This document shows, piece by piece, positions 46,850-58,423 of a stretch of 64,000 nucleotides of DNA; within the stretch, counting starts at the first letter, position 1, and each line of letters starts with the position of its first letter. This stretch comes from Mermis nigrescens (taxonomy: Eukaryota; Nematoda; Enoplea; Mermithida; Mermithidae). The notes under the pieces are model-generated. The model saw only the letters and a program-made list of their open reading frames with translations, did not search any database and was not told the DNA's origin. The translations under genes and the position numbers were made by a program. The stretch spans positions 1 through 64,000 of the forward strand of contig JAVLUZ010000706.1 of assembly GCA_036768485.1 (NCBI GenBank), read 5' to 3'.

Positions 46850-47800
46850 GAATTTAAATGTTTGATTATCAAATGTGATTCCCTTATTTCTGAAATTAAA
46901 ATTAGCATTTCGAAAGCGTGTAAGAAAGTCAGTTCCAATTATCATGTCAAATGAGCTATTCTCTAATATATAAATCTCAAGTGATTCTGTGCGTGTACCT
47001 AAGCTAATACAAACCCAAACAGAACCTACTATGGGCAATGGACTATTGCTCGCACTTTTAATTACAGATTCTAGTGGTTTTATATGTTGAACTACATTTA
47101 GATGTTTTGCAAGTTTTAAAGATAAAACTGAAACGCTTGCACCTGTATCTACAATGCCTTCAACAGTGTGATCATTAACTTTAATGTGAATACAAGGAGG
47201 AATTGCGCAACAATTACCGTTTAATGCTAAAAGTCGTACATGTTCTATGCGATTTTTACAGAATTTTGATTTTCTTAAATCAACTTTATCTATGAGAGTT
47301 AAATCAGAAATTCCTGCGGATAGTTCCTTATTTAACGGATCTGGTTTTTCTAACCGCCAAGGTGTATTAGCGTGTAAAATGTCTTCATTTGTTAACAAAG
47401 ACAACGCTCTATCTTTCACCTTTAGGGTATTTTTGGTTAGATTTAATGAAAACGTCTCAAACTGGTTCAGTGTGTCACATCCTAATATGCAATCAATATC
47501 AGGCTTGTTCGCAGTTTTGATATCATAAATGCCGAAAGTGGTGCCGACTAAATGTGATCCTACAGAAAATGGTATTGTTATTTGTTGTCTTATCTCTAAT
47601 TCATGGCCGGTCGTGCATATTATATTTAAATTCGCTTCCTTAATAGTGTATTTAAAATTTTCTTGCGCTTTTAAATAACCAAAAGCCTGCTTACTTAATA
47701 TAGAAACAGCTGCACCACTGTCTATATAAGCTATTACTTCAATTTGGCCTAATTTAATTTTAATAGCTGGTACCCTTATAATAAAATCATCATTATTTGC
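46850..47800 (-). CDS. two tandem retropepsin-like protease modules
   Basis: Two aspartic protease signatures lie about 190 residues apart in one frame: YIDSGAAVSIL (near 47715) with its partner IDCILGCDTL (near 47490), and IVDTGASVSVL (near 47140) with its partner FDMIIGTDFL (near 46940). Retroelement proteases normally carry one D-(S/T)-G-A motif and act as homodimers; two linked copies could form a single-chain dimer. The modules lie between the envelope-like region and RT. The frame is intact here. Confidence 0.72.
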
Positions 47801-47899
47801 AGAAAGCTTTGATCGTAGCAATAGACCGACTAAATTTTGAAATGAGTTTTTAAAATGTGAGCCTACAGGCGCTGACTTTTTAGAGCTAATTTTCTGCTC

Positions 47900-49975
47900 A
47901 GATGTTTTAGACTCAGTCAATAAATTTGTGATTTCTGGTGCTTCTGGAATAGTTTGCATCGGCTTAAGCTCAATATCTTCTTCCAATGCTTGTTTAAATG
48001 CTCGTCGATAAGACCTTATTTGACATTGTTTACAAATTTTATGATAGACAAAATATATTATGGCACTGAGAAGGAGAATGATGAAAATAAAAACTGAGAT
48101 GTTGATTAGAATTTGGTGGGCTCCTTTAAGTAAATTACTCACTGCCCCTGATGCATCATTTACACTAGCACTTAAAATATGTTCGACACTCTGTTCATTC
48201 CTATCCATTACATTACTTAATGCGGTGCCTGTGCCTGCTAGGATTTGATAAATGGTATCAGGATTTTCCGAAAGTTGAGCCGTATAAGACATGATACACT
48301 CAATTTTTCCGGCTAAATCATGTAAGTGTTTTTCCTGACTTGCTATCGTGCTGACCTTGTCCTGAGAGAGTGCCGGTGAATCAAATGTGAACATGGTCCA
48401 GTTTTTAGACCAAGCTACTTGAAGTGGAATGTGCATTACGTGTGTAGAGCCTTGTTGTGTCCGAAAGAAGTCTCCTTTTCCAAAAATTCCTTTAATTCTG
48501 TCTTTGCATGGAATTTTATTTGTATATTTTATAAAGTCTGAACTCCCGGGTGCAACAAAATATAAATCGGAATTGATTTTGACGGGTAGTTCTTCATAAC
48601 ATGTGTCATTTACTTGATAATCCCAAAAGATTTTTGAGCTATTTAACTTTTTACATTCCCAAATCATGAGTACATCCCCAGTAAATAGTGCATGTATATC
48701 TGTGCGTCCTAACAAAATTCTAGCTCCTGCGGTTGGGTCAATTCTCATGATCTGCTTTACAATGTCTAATTGGCGTTGAGATGACCTACAAAGTTCAAGC
48801 CAAACTTCTCGAAAATTCGCTTGCTCAATTTCTAGTATTTTCTCTTCAAGATATTGGAGCTTGGCATTCACAGGGTCGGGCTTGAAAAGATATGTTTCAT
48901 TTTTATGCAATATTTTTGGGCTATTCTGAAGAGATAGTCCACCGAAAAGTCGCCTAATCATAAAGTTATCCCTACTCATTATAATCTTTACAAGTAAGCC
49001 TTGTGCGGTTTTGAAGGTGCTGATAAGGCTGCATTCGTGTGTTTCCCTAGTGAGAGTGAGACCTATTTGTAGTTCCCTAATTATGAGAAAAGGAAAATTC
49101 ACTTCAGCGATGTATGTTCCTATTTTTTCATATTTACATGTAGTGCGCAAAGGATATGAATTCCAGAATATTACGGCGTCTCCGATTAGGCATTTTCCTA
49201 TCTGCGGGTGGCATCCGCCTAAATCTCCTAAGTCAGAGCTTAGAGTGACTCCATCCGTAGTCCCTACGGTCCCTAGCTCCATGAAAAAGTTAATTGCGCT
49301 TTTACAAAAATCACGACAACACCATGTAAACTCGATATTGAGACTGTTATTTGTTGACCAAAATCCATGCTCAGAAGGAATGAGTGCCTCAGATTCCCAC
49401 CGCTTAGTCTGCCATGCTTCCTCACATCCTAAAGCTGAAACATGTCGTGTGCTAATTTGGTCATATACTATGCCTCTACTATTAAAGAAACCTGTGTTTG
49501 TGCAAACTGTGCGATTACGGATGTAACATTTTACGGCCTCAGTGATATAAGGTGTTTCTTTAGGTACCCAGACGTCTACTTTCATCTTATGTGAGCTCAA
49601 ATTCACTACCGGTGGAATACATTCTGTGTGATCCGGTACGGCTAATGCGTGTCCGGTTCGAGTTTTACCACAGAAATTAAAAGTACGTACATTCACGCTT
49701 GAACATGTTCCAAAAATTACTAGGCCTATCAAAATACCGATACATGCATGCATTATATGTGAAGTGAAATTGAAATGAAGCTTCTTTCCACGTGCATTTT
49801 TACAGGGTTGGTGAACGCCAAAAGACGACACGTCTGTCGTAAAACAATTTTCAAAAACAGTGGCTTCTCCCTCATTGTGCATTAGTGGCCTAGGTGCGTC
49901 CACACTCACGGGTTCAAAAGACCCTCCCTCAGCACGTTCAAACTTTTCATACCCTATTTGCGGGTCACCTGGTTC
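47900..49975 (-). CDS. envelope-like membrane glycoprotein within gag-pol
   Basis: About 640 residues upstream of the proteases in the same frame. A hydrophobic signal-type segment (about residues 50-72 of the frame beginning at 49909) is followed by a cysteine-rich ectodomain with many N-glycosylation sequons. A second hydrophobic segment at about residues 598-625 (ISVFIFIILLLSAIIYFVYH) has a basic, cysteine-containing flank, as for a type I membrane anchor. The block CYEELPV and its surroundings remind me of chuvirus-type (gB-like class) glycoproteins found in some retroelements, but this is from memory. An env placed before the protease instead of after integrase is unusual. No internal stop is present. 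Confidence 0.62.
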
Positions 49976-49983
49976 CCCTAGAC

Positions 49984-52561
49984 CAGTGATCGGACCGAGG
50001 GTACTTTTGGACCCTCGGCCTCGGCCGAGGCCGAGGCGCCTTAAAATCCTTGCCTCGGCCGAGGCCGAGGCCGAGGCCGAGGCCGAGGGTAATGCCGAGG
50101 GTCAAGCTTATACACCTATACCCATAAATAGTGCTCTTAGAATATTTTGTATGCACATGAGCTAGAGAATAATCGTAATATTGAACACTTTATCGAATGT
50201 CATTTTCAATAATAGTAGATTAAATGTGTGAAGGATTTATTGAATAAAGTCAGACAGAATGAAAGCATACTTAATTTAACAAGTTGCCGTTGAAGACTTG
50301 GAAAAGTTAATAAAAAATATGGCTGAACAAGCACTTAAAAACTTTTATTACTACACATAAATAAGAAAACAGTGTCAAAGAAATATACGAACAAACGAAA
50401 TAAGCTAACTAAAGACATAACTGTAGCCATTGTTGTGCTCGCTTTTGCAGTAATGCATGTTTAAACACGCTTTTTGAGTCATCCAATTCTGGTGTGGTAG
50501 GTAATATGACAGAAACTGCACTGTACTTTCCGATGATAGTTTCCCAAGGTCCAGAGTTGAGGGAAGGGTGAAATCCCAAAATGGGGGACCAGTAAATTAA
50601 GTAGTGTCTTTGTATGAGCGGACAAATTTTTGTAGATATTTTATATAAATATATATTTAAACATACACATTTTTACATACTGCCATTGTGCGACCTGCAA
50701 CCGGCATGCAGTCCTAAACAGTGTTTTTTTTGTGCAAGATACCTTTTTACGTGTACAAAAATGGTATCCAAAAGTCTTTGAACATTTTGTACATGCAAAT
50801 TTTTGTGTACTATTATAGTATGGTACAGTAGCGATTTAGTGTGGTACAACAGGGGTTTTCGACCTTCGGTAGCGTATCTTAGCTAATTCCTGGGTCTCTG
50901 AATATTTGACATTTTTTCCATTCTAAATGCAAATTCTACTATTTTAAAGATATATAGGACAGACAATTACTGATGCGCCGAAAATTTTCGGGAATTTTAC
51001 ACCTTTTTACAGTTTTTGTCTCTCCAAATATCTTTGTGCACGTGCAAAGACAGTCCTGAAAACTCTCTGTACATAATGAAAAATCTTTGCCGAAAACAAA
51101 AAACCGAGGTCCTAAATGTGATAATTCGGGCTGGATATATAGTTCATAAGATTATTTGGCGCGAAGCGCCGAAATTCTTATGAGCTTTTGATGAAATTTA
51201 CACATAAAACTTGACTGAGAAAGCTTAAACAACTTGTACTACAAAATCAGAAATATTACAGATATTGTAATATGCCAATTAAATCTTGTAATAAGCACTA
51301 CTGTGCTTAGAAATCCAATGCAACATCAGGATAAATTAGTCAATTTTATATTTGAGCGGCTAAATGTGCTGAGTTATTGAATAGTACTTGTTTTGCATAA
51401 AATTTTTGAAAACAGTATAAATGGATACAAAAGATATTTAAATCTGCATAAAGATGCCTAGGTTACACAAAAATTGATTTTTGAGTGTTTAATGCCTCTG
51501 CTTCAATCCAAATACAGTATATTAGCGATATTTTGCGCGAAGCGCCGAAAAATTTTGAAATTTCCATGAAAAATACTGAAAAACGATAAAATTAATATCA
51601 CTTTGTCTAAGAAAGTATTTTAACATTGTATAAAAATGGCTCCAAAAAATGCACGAGCCGAAATTGATTTTTGGCAAAACCATTTTTAGGTGCGTTTTTG
51701 CGATTTTCGGCCGAAAATTCGTAATCATTTACGCCCTCTTCCATAAAAATGGCCGAAAACCATACGTGTAACAGGGAGGGCTTTGGGGAATTCCCCACCC
51801 ACCCAGGGTTGGACGTCCTCCCCTAAACCTTCCCTCCAACGTCAGAAAATTTTGACCCACCCTCCCCATTTTTGGCGAAAATTTGCGCTTTGTTGGCTAC
51901 TTTAGGTGCTTTTGCCATTTTTGACATAGAATTAGAGTCGCTAATCCCCCACCCGAAATTTCTAGCCGTTACATGTATGCCGAGGAGCCCCTCCCGAAAA
52001 TTTTGAGCTGTTACATGCATGTTTTATAGTGACAGTTTGTCTATTTACTCTTGCTTACATTCAAAAATACTGTATCACTTCGGGAAATTCTAATAGTTAG
52101 CTGCACTTTTGCCATAGTAAAAATTAGGTTCAAAAATATTCAAAAGGTTTTCACCAAAAATCGTCTGACAGTGACTTGAGTCTTGTACCCTGAGAGGGGG
52201 TTAATAAACCTCCTCACCCCTCCCTTCGGGAATGTGTGTTTCCGATCCATGTAGCAAGCATTAGAATTAAAACTTAGTCATCACATGAATAATAAATTGG
52301 CTTTTTGCTGTATGTAACTTTGTGTAACTGGGTACGCGACTAAAACCACAAGAAAAGTCTATAGGTAAAAAATAGCCTTTGTACTGCAGATGCATTCTAA
52401 ATACTTAATATTCAACGGACCAATTAAACTTATTCAAACTTGATTTTAACCCTCGGCGCCTCGGCACTTTTCAGCTTCGCCCTCGGCGCCGAGGCCGAGG
52501 CTCCAAAAAACGCCGAGGCTTGCCGAGCGAGGCCGAGGCCGAGGCCTCGGTCCGATCACTG
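49984..52561. mobile_element. non-autonomous hAT-like element, family E
   Basis: The element starts CAGTGATCGGACCGAGG and ends CCTCGGTCCGATCACTG, with the perfect 8-bp duplication CCCTAGAC at 49976-49983 and 52562-52569. Subterminal regions are arrays of GGCCGAGG (50010-50100 and 52455-52556). The 2.58-kb interior is AT-rich, has GGCGCGAAGCGCC hairpins at 51160 and 51535, and has no transposase frame. It sits inside the retrotransposon's long frame, between zinc knuckle and envelope-like parts. Confidence 0.88.
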
Positions 52562-52569
52562 CCCTAGAC

Positions 52570-53152
52570 CAATGGGCGCGGCTTCATTTTCCGAAGCAGG
52601 AAAGTGGGTCAAAACGAACATTGAACCAGGGGTTTCATGTTTTGCCGTTTTCATTCCATCCCGCCCTTCCAATGACACAATATTTATGCTTTGAAATCCC
52701 GAGGATTCACATTTTTCGGATCCATCATACTCAATGAAACAATCATTAAGATGTTCATCGAAAATTTTCGTTTTTCTCTCATTTTTGTACGCGTTTTTAC
52801 TCAGATGGTCATTTTTGTGCACATTTTCTGGGTCCCTACAACTCTCATCGATGCAGTTACAGAGTGTCATGACATGCTGCCTACGATCATTATCCTGATT
52901 ACGTATACGCGAGCTTGGTGCCTGAGTGTTAAAATTTTTGCCGGTTCTATTACCGGATGTCCGAAAATCTGCATGAAATTGAGATCTACATTTCATTGCA
53001 TGATGACCTAATCGTCCACATTTCCAACATTTACTTTTTCCTTGAGTAGTCCACTGCTCGTTACCTACGCGTTTCCAGGGCCCTTGGCTTACGAATAGGT
53101 ACTGAAGTGAAAGACTCATGCTGTGGCTTATTCTGTAAAGTGAGACTTGCAA
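52570..53152 (-). pseudogene. retrotransposon Gag, zinc-knuckle part
   Basis: The frame contains a CCHC zinc knuckle (CWKCGRLGHHAMKC), the nucleic-acid-binding part of Gag, followed by a charged linker. It is in a different frame from the capsid part (53061-53852); both are open together at 53061-53152, so either a ribosomal frameshift or a one-base mutation joins them. On the far side of element E the same frame continues into the envelope-like region, because insert plus duplication is 2586 bases, a multiple of three. Confidence 0.78.
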
Positions 53153-53852
53153 TCTGTTTAGATAGTGTGTTCATAGAAGTAGTGAGAATATCTAACTCAG
53201 GTTTTGGTGATGTTTCAGGAGTGCCATATACTTGTGCTTGAATTTCTTGCTGCAATGCACGCCTAATAGCCTCATCTAGGTTTTGTGGTTCCGTACCTAG
53301 TGTGCTATAACGCTTAATTTCTGGCTTAAGGCCTCTTAAGAATGCACCTTTTGCTACAATTTCTCTCTGTTCCGCGCTTAAGCTCGGATATGCTGCCTTA
53401 ACTAAATTGCGTATATCTACGGCAAAGTCAGAAACACTTTCATTTTGCTTTTGTGTGCGATGTACGAGTTGAAGTTCCTTAATTGCAGAATCTAGTCCGA
53501 TTGGGAATTCAGCTTTGAAAGCATTTGCCCATTGTTGTAAAGTAAATGGATTATCGGCATTTCCGCGTTCTGTTTGGTTAAAGAAATTCAAGGCTAAGCC
53601 TCGCAAAAAAGTTGGTAAAAGGCATATACTGCGATGTTCGCTGAGATTGTGAGCGTTACAAAAACGGCTAAAAGTCAAAAACCAATCTTCTACATTTTCA
53701 TGTGATTTTCCGGAGAATATAGGAGGTTGAATTTGAGATAGAAACATTGGACTGTTACTCTGCATTGCGGTTGTGATTGTCTCATGCATGCGTTCTACTA
53801 ATTCATCATTATGACTCTCAAAAACTTCTTGAATTTCATGAATGTCAGGCAT
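53061..53852 (-). CDS. retrotransposon Gag, capsid part
   Basis: The likely start is the ATG at 53852, since the open frame upstream of it runs back through the primer-binding site into the LTR. The block PPIFSGKSHENVEDWFLTFS and the following helical stretch (FLRGLALNFFNQ) match the retrotransposon Gag capsid family, and SVSDFAVDIRNLVKAAYP is also typical. About 263 codons, ending at a stop at 53061. Gag forms the particle that packages the element RNA. Confidence 0.82.
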   Translation of the reverse strand: MPDIHEIQEVFESHNDELVERMHETITTAMQSNSPMFLSQIQPPIFSGKSHENVEDWFLTFSRFCNAHNLSEHRSICLLPTFLRGLALNFFNQTERGNADNPFTLQQWANAFKAEFPIGLDSAIKELQLVHRTQKQNESVSDFAVDIRNLVKAAYPSLSAEQREIVAKGAFLRGLKPEIKRYSTLGTEPQNLDEAIRRALQQEIQAQVYGTPETSPKPELDILTTSMNTLSKQIASLTLQNKPQHESFTSVPIRKPRALETRR

Positions 53853-53951
53853 GATATATTTGAGCTTAGATAGAGAGCGTGTTATTATACGATTACGGTT
53901 GCCTAGTCTTACGTTTGACTCTGATCTTTGAACAGCCGGAGTTGGTCGAAT

Positions 53952-53968
53952 CTTCGTGGCGAGCTCCA
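53952..53968 (-). promoter_or_regulatory. tRNA primer-binding site
   Basis: Two bases after the 5' LTR, the minus strand reads TGGAGCTCGCCACGAAG. It begins with TGG, complementary to a tRNA CCA end, and the complement continues into a T-arm-like TTCGAATC. I cannot name the tRNA. Confidence 0.65.
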
Positions 53969-53970
53969 GA

Positions 53971-54508
53971 TGGAATAGGATTGGCGTGCGACGTGGAAAT
54001 TTATTAATTAAAGAATAATTAAAAAAGGGACGAACGTTGATATTGGCACAGAAACGAAATTGGACGGATCTTGATTGAATAACGATGTGAATAACTCGTA
54101 ACTCGAGAGAGAGGGAATCCGTCCGAGGGTTGTGGGGGAGAACTTTTATACGAGACAAAGTGCCCCAGGGCCCGAGAGTAGTCGTGCATTTTTAGATATT
54201 TTAAGAGCTTTGAGTTTGTATGTTTGTGTGCTAAACGGAAATGGTAGATTAATGACTCCACGTGCGTTTGGAGGCGGCGTGTCTTTGTTCTGACTAGCTT
54301 TCAAAGAGTTCACGTGCAATTATGAGACTTGAAACGGATGTTGAAGGTGCGTTATGACAGAGAGTTTGGATTTGATGTATGTCTTCCGAAATCGTGAGGA
54401 TTAAAATAATCTGATAATAAAGAGTTAAAATAATAGCCTAAGGGTACGAATAGAATATTATGTATGTATTTATCGTATATACTTTTATGCTAATTAAATT
54501 CTGTTACA
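53971..54508 (-). repeat. 5' LTR of the gypsy-type retrotransposon
   Basis: 538 bp, on the minus strand from TGTAACAG to TATTCCA (TG...CA ends). Just inside the start is an AT-rich stretch with TATATAC that could be a promoter. The sequence to its right (54509 on) matches the F-box upstream spacer near 33667 and 35313, which marks the insertion target. The other target edge is lost in the assembly gap. Confidence 0.88.
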
Positions 54509-54984
54509 CACATAAGATAAAATTGCTTTGCGCGTATGAACTATAAATGATATGATTCTACTCCAAGAGAATGAATGACATAGATTAATGACAGAAGTAA
54601 GTCACACCTGTTGTCTGAACAACACACCCGGTGAAATGATCTGAAATAAACGGATTCTTGTTAAATTATATACATAGGTACCATCCAAGTTTGGCACTTT
54701 GCTTTTGATGTTGATCTATTAAGGTCTTGAACAGCTGTTCCTCTATCACACAGTACATGTAGAATCAACTTAGGCGCCTTTTGATGTTGATTTATTAAGG
54801 TCCCATGCATCTGTTGATCTATCATAGTATCATAGTACCCCTACTTTATCACAAATTGAGAAAAAGGATACATAGTGCAAAAAAATATCACCCAAGAATA
54901 GGACAGGCCAGCACCTTAGGCATTGCTGAAGGATAACAAACGAGTTTGGTGCTTTGCACCAAAGCAAGAGTTATGATTTCGTTT
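54509..54984. repeat. third copy of the F-box upstream spacer
   Basis: It matches 33668-34010 and 35314-35800 (CATAAGATAAAATTGC, GGTACCATCCAAGTTTGGC, CACCCAAGAATAGGACAGGCC). There is no F-box coding here, because the retrotransposon lies on that side. Confidence 0.55.
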
Positions 54985-55349
54985 TTTATCCTCCAAACTA
55001 TTCTCTTAGTATGGCCGAAATGCTGGAAGTCTTTATATTACCAAAAACCATTATGCATCTACTTTATATGCCTATATGGTATAAAAAAAAGATGGCGCTG
55101 CAAGCGAATCTTGACCCGTCGTCCACTTATGTTTTTGAGCAGAAATTAACCAACTTAGGAGCAACATATTCTATCCGCATTACCTGGACAAAATGTTTAT
55201 TGCATACTCTATTTTCGAGAGGATCCATAACACAGGATTCTAATAAGCAAAATGCAGAAGTGCGTGCTTCATGCTAAAAGATGATACACATCACAATTAT
55301 TCAAGTTCCATATAGTAATTTTATGTTTGGCGCAGTAATGGGTAGCCAT

Positions 55350-55622
55350 CATACATGGGCAGCAAGAAAATTCTGGGGAGGGGGTGCAAGATTTTTTTGA
55401 AGGTCAAAAAATGGCCTAAAAAATGGTGGTATGGCGATAAAAACACCATTTTTTGACGTTTTCTCATCAAGCACTATCCGTTGGCATCAAAAATTGCGAA
55501 AAAAACGAAAAAAAATTTTCAAAAATTGAATTCTGGGGGTATTTTGATTTCTGGGGGGGGGGTATTTTGGTTTCTGGGGGGAAGGTGCATACCCCCCACA
55601 AACCCCCCCACGCCCAGGTGTG
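55350..55622 (+). mobile_element. hAT-type MITE, family A (copy 13)
   Basis: The insert starts CATACATGGGCAGCAAG and ends CCAGGTGTG, with the perfect duplication GTAGCCAT at 55342-55349 and 55623-55630. The empty site with a single GTAGCCAT is at 40229-40236 in the other segmental copy. Confidence 0.93.
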
Positions 55623-55851
55623 GTAGCCATCCATTTCAGTTTAAATGTTCGCTCAAAGCAAGCACAATGCCACTTACCACTTCTCTTAATAGGGTGGCCC
55701 TTAAAAGGGCCGTTGGGTTTAGAAATACAATTAAAACAACAGCATGTCAATGGCCGACTCACCCATCAATCACTGCTGCCCTTGCCTCAGACCATGCTGT
55801 ACCCTCAGCTCCGACTGCGACTCTGCTGTCGCATTCTGCCTGGGTTGCAAG

Positions 55852-56109
55852 CATACGTGGGCAGCAAGAAATTTCTAGGGGGGGTGCAAGATTTTTTTGA
55901 AGGTCAAAAAATGGCCTTAAAAACGATGGTATGGTGATAAAAACACCATTTTTCGACGTTTCTCATCAAGCACTATCCATTGGCATCAAAAAATTGCGAA
56001 AAAAGCGAAAAAAAATTTCAAAAAATTGAATTCTGGGGGGGGGGGGTATTTTGATTTCTGGGGGGGTATTTTGGTTTCTGGGGGTGCATACCCCCTACGC
56101 CCAGGTGTG
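55852..56109 (+). mobile_element. hAT-type MITE, family A (copy 14)
   Basis: The insert starts CATACGTGGGCAGCAAG and ends CCAGGTGTG. GTTGCAAG (55844-55851) and ATTGCAAG (56110-56117) match at 7 of 8 positions. The empty site GTTGCAAG is at 40451-40458. Confidence 0.92.
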
Positions 56110-58423
56110 ATTGCAAGGCATTCTGGGCCGCTCAAACCACTTCTGTCTCTGACTGGAAACTGCTGGCCAAATTGCCATGGCAAATCACATTGTTTGGATG
56201 CTCCAATGCATATTTGATGAACGACATGAACAGATGAGCTTGCCCACAGTGCACCATTTTGCCTAGATGGTGGTGCTCAGCATTGTTGGCACATTCAAGG
56301 CCAGACAAATGCACCTGGTCAGCAGGGCATTCTGAAATTAACCAACATTTTTTGATGCTTGAGGCATCAAAAAAGGTATAGATTCATACATGATTTTTCC
56401 TATATCATTCTTACTAAAATTAAAAAATCTAACCTTTTTCTCTTATTTTAAAATATGAAGGTTCAATTAATTTATTAATTAAAGAAAAAAAATTATGGGC
56501 TTTTTTCTAATTTTTGAAGAATGCTCACTCCTAAGGCCTTGTCACTGATGAGCTGATAGGGCAGGGGTCTCAAACACGCAGCTTGACGAGTGAATGGGGG
56601 AAATTGGTTGCTGCATCAAGAGGGTCTATATCAACCAGCCTGGAATCACCATCATTTGAATGCACAGAATACATGTGCAGCTCGTCATTGTTGCCCAAAA
56701 TATTGCCAACTGACAGCTGAGCAGGCTATGCCTGTTACATTCTCTGTTTGGACACTGCTTGCCCCAATTCATGTAGCTCTGATGTTGACGGGGCAGCCCC
56801 ATTGGCGACTCATCATTGATTGCTGCCAGACACATGCTGGACAGCTCTGCTGAGGTGAATACCATGTTCCAGGGCAGATCTAGCATATTGTTGTGCAAAT
56901 CCATCATAGCAATGTAGAGAGTTTCATAATAATAACTCATTGTTACTTGATTGACCAAAAATGTACATATATACACTAGGGTTGTGCCGGGTACCCGGAC
57001 CCGAATAGCCGGGTACCTGGCTGAAATTTTGGACCCGGACCCGACAATCCGAAATTTCTGGACCCGGACCCATACCCGGACCTGGCTGTATCCATAAACT
57101 TGGACCCGGACCCGCCTTCAATATGGTGTCGGGTCCGGGTCCAAATATATAATGCATGCATATTGCATTGCAGAAATATTGAAAAACAACAAAAAATGAC
57201 GTAGGCTTAAAAACAGGCAAATGGATCATTTTCAACATTTTAATCAACTCAGTAACAAACTGATGGCCTCATCAAACATTGAAATTTAAGGTGACAAATA
57301 GTAATAATGTGACAAATATCGGCGCTATATTAAAGCCGAAGCCATGTCTCTTGGGCGTGACACAATAGCAATATAAAGCATGGTTTAAGTTATTTATTGA
57401 TGCACTTTTAGTAACAATATGCGTTAGCAGAAGGCGGGGAGGGGGCGACCGCCCCCATTGGCCAAAAATATTTGGTGATAAAGGATGGATATGCAATTTG
57501 CAATGAGTTTTGGCCGTCAATGACCATAATTTCTCAAATTTATCCAACGCTACGCGTCGGATGATACCTATTAATGACATTTATTTGCTTTCTTGGCGAT
57601 CTGGAAGCACGTTTTTTGAATCGGCAAAAATTATTCCCAATGTACAAAGACTTTTTGGGACTGTCTTTGTACACGTGCAAACATTTTGGGAAGTCAAAAC
57701 CCGCCAAAAAAAGGTCTAAACTTCGCAGAAATTTTTGGTGCTTCACGCCGAAATGAGTAATTGTGTGTCCTATATATCTTTATAATAACAGAAATCGCAT
57801 TTTGCAAGAAAAAATGTCAAATTTTTTGGCGCTTTGCGCCGTTTTAAGGCGATTCTTAATGATTTTCGCCCTTGTTAACCCTAGAATTAGCTATAATACG
57901 CTACTAAAGGTCGAACAACTCTACTACACTAAAGCAGCTACCTTACTATATCATAGCACCCAAAAATTTGTGTTTACAAAATGTACAACGACTTAAACGG
58001 ACCTTGTACAAAAAAACACCGCCTGTACGCCATTTTCTGTTCATGTAGGTTTCAAATCAATTTAAATTGCAGAAACAGCTATTTTTGCATAGTTTTCTTC
58101 TAATTTCAATTGAAAATTTCGATGTTTTGCATCAAATGCTATAGATACAGGAAATCAAGCAATCAATCATGCTTCTAGACGTCTATCCACCTTAATTTCA
58201 CAAATTTTCCAGCGCTTCGCGCCAGATTTTTGTAAAAGTCAAAGAAATTTAATTATTTTTTTCGCACAAAATTGTCGAAAATTCCAAAATTTAGAAAAAT
58301 ATTGCTGGTCAAAAGTGATTTTATGTAAAAGTATACGATGTAAAATACCGAAAAAAACGCTATTTCACGCGTTAAGAGCAAATTTTTGGACCTATTTTTG
58401 ACTGTTTTTGGAAAAATTGGAAT

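Larger units (their letters stand above)
54985..56968. repeat. segmental duplicate, copy 2
   Basis: The counterpart of 39880-41214. Two MITEs inserted here are absent from copy 1. Minus-strand coding-like pieces recur (HLGKMVHCGQAHLFMSFIKY near 56250, and LSVGNILGNNDELHMYSVHS near 56700). These are broken by stops and frameshifts and I do not recognise them. About 70 bases near 56760-56835 are present here but missing in copy 1. Confidence 0.55.

Noticed and set aside
49984..52561. coding capacity of element E
   Set aside because: Only short frames without transposase motifs; it looks like a deletion derivative.
53061..53152. programmed ribosomal frameshift within gag
   Set aside because: Overlapping frames exist, but I see no convincing slippery heptamer; a single-base mutation is as likely, so it is not called as a site.
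56977..57161. glycine/proline-rich frames at the left end of element H
   Set aside because: Translations of the GGACCCG subterminal array.
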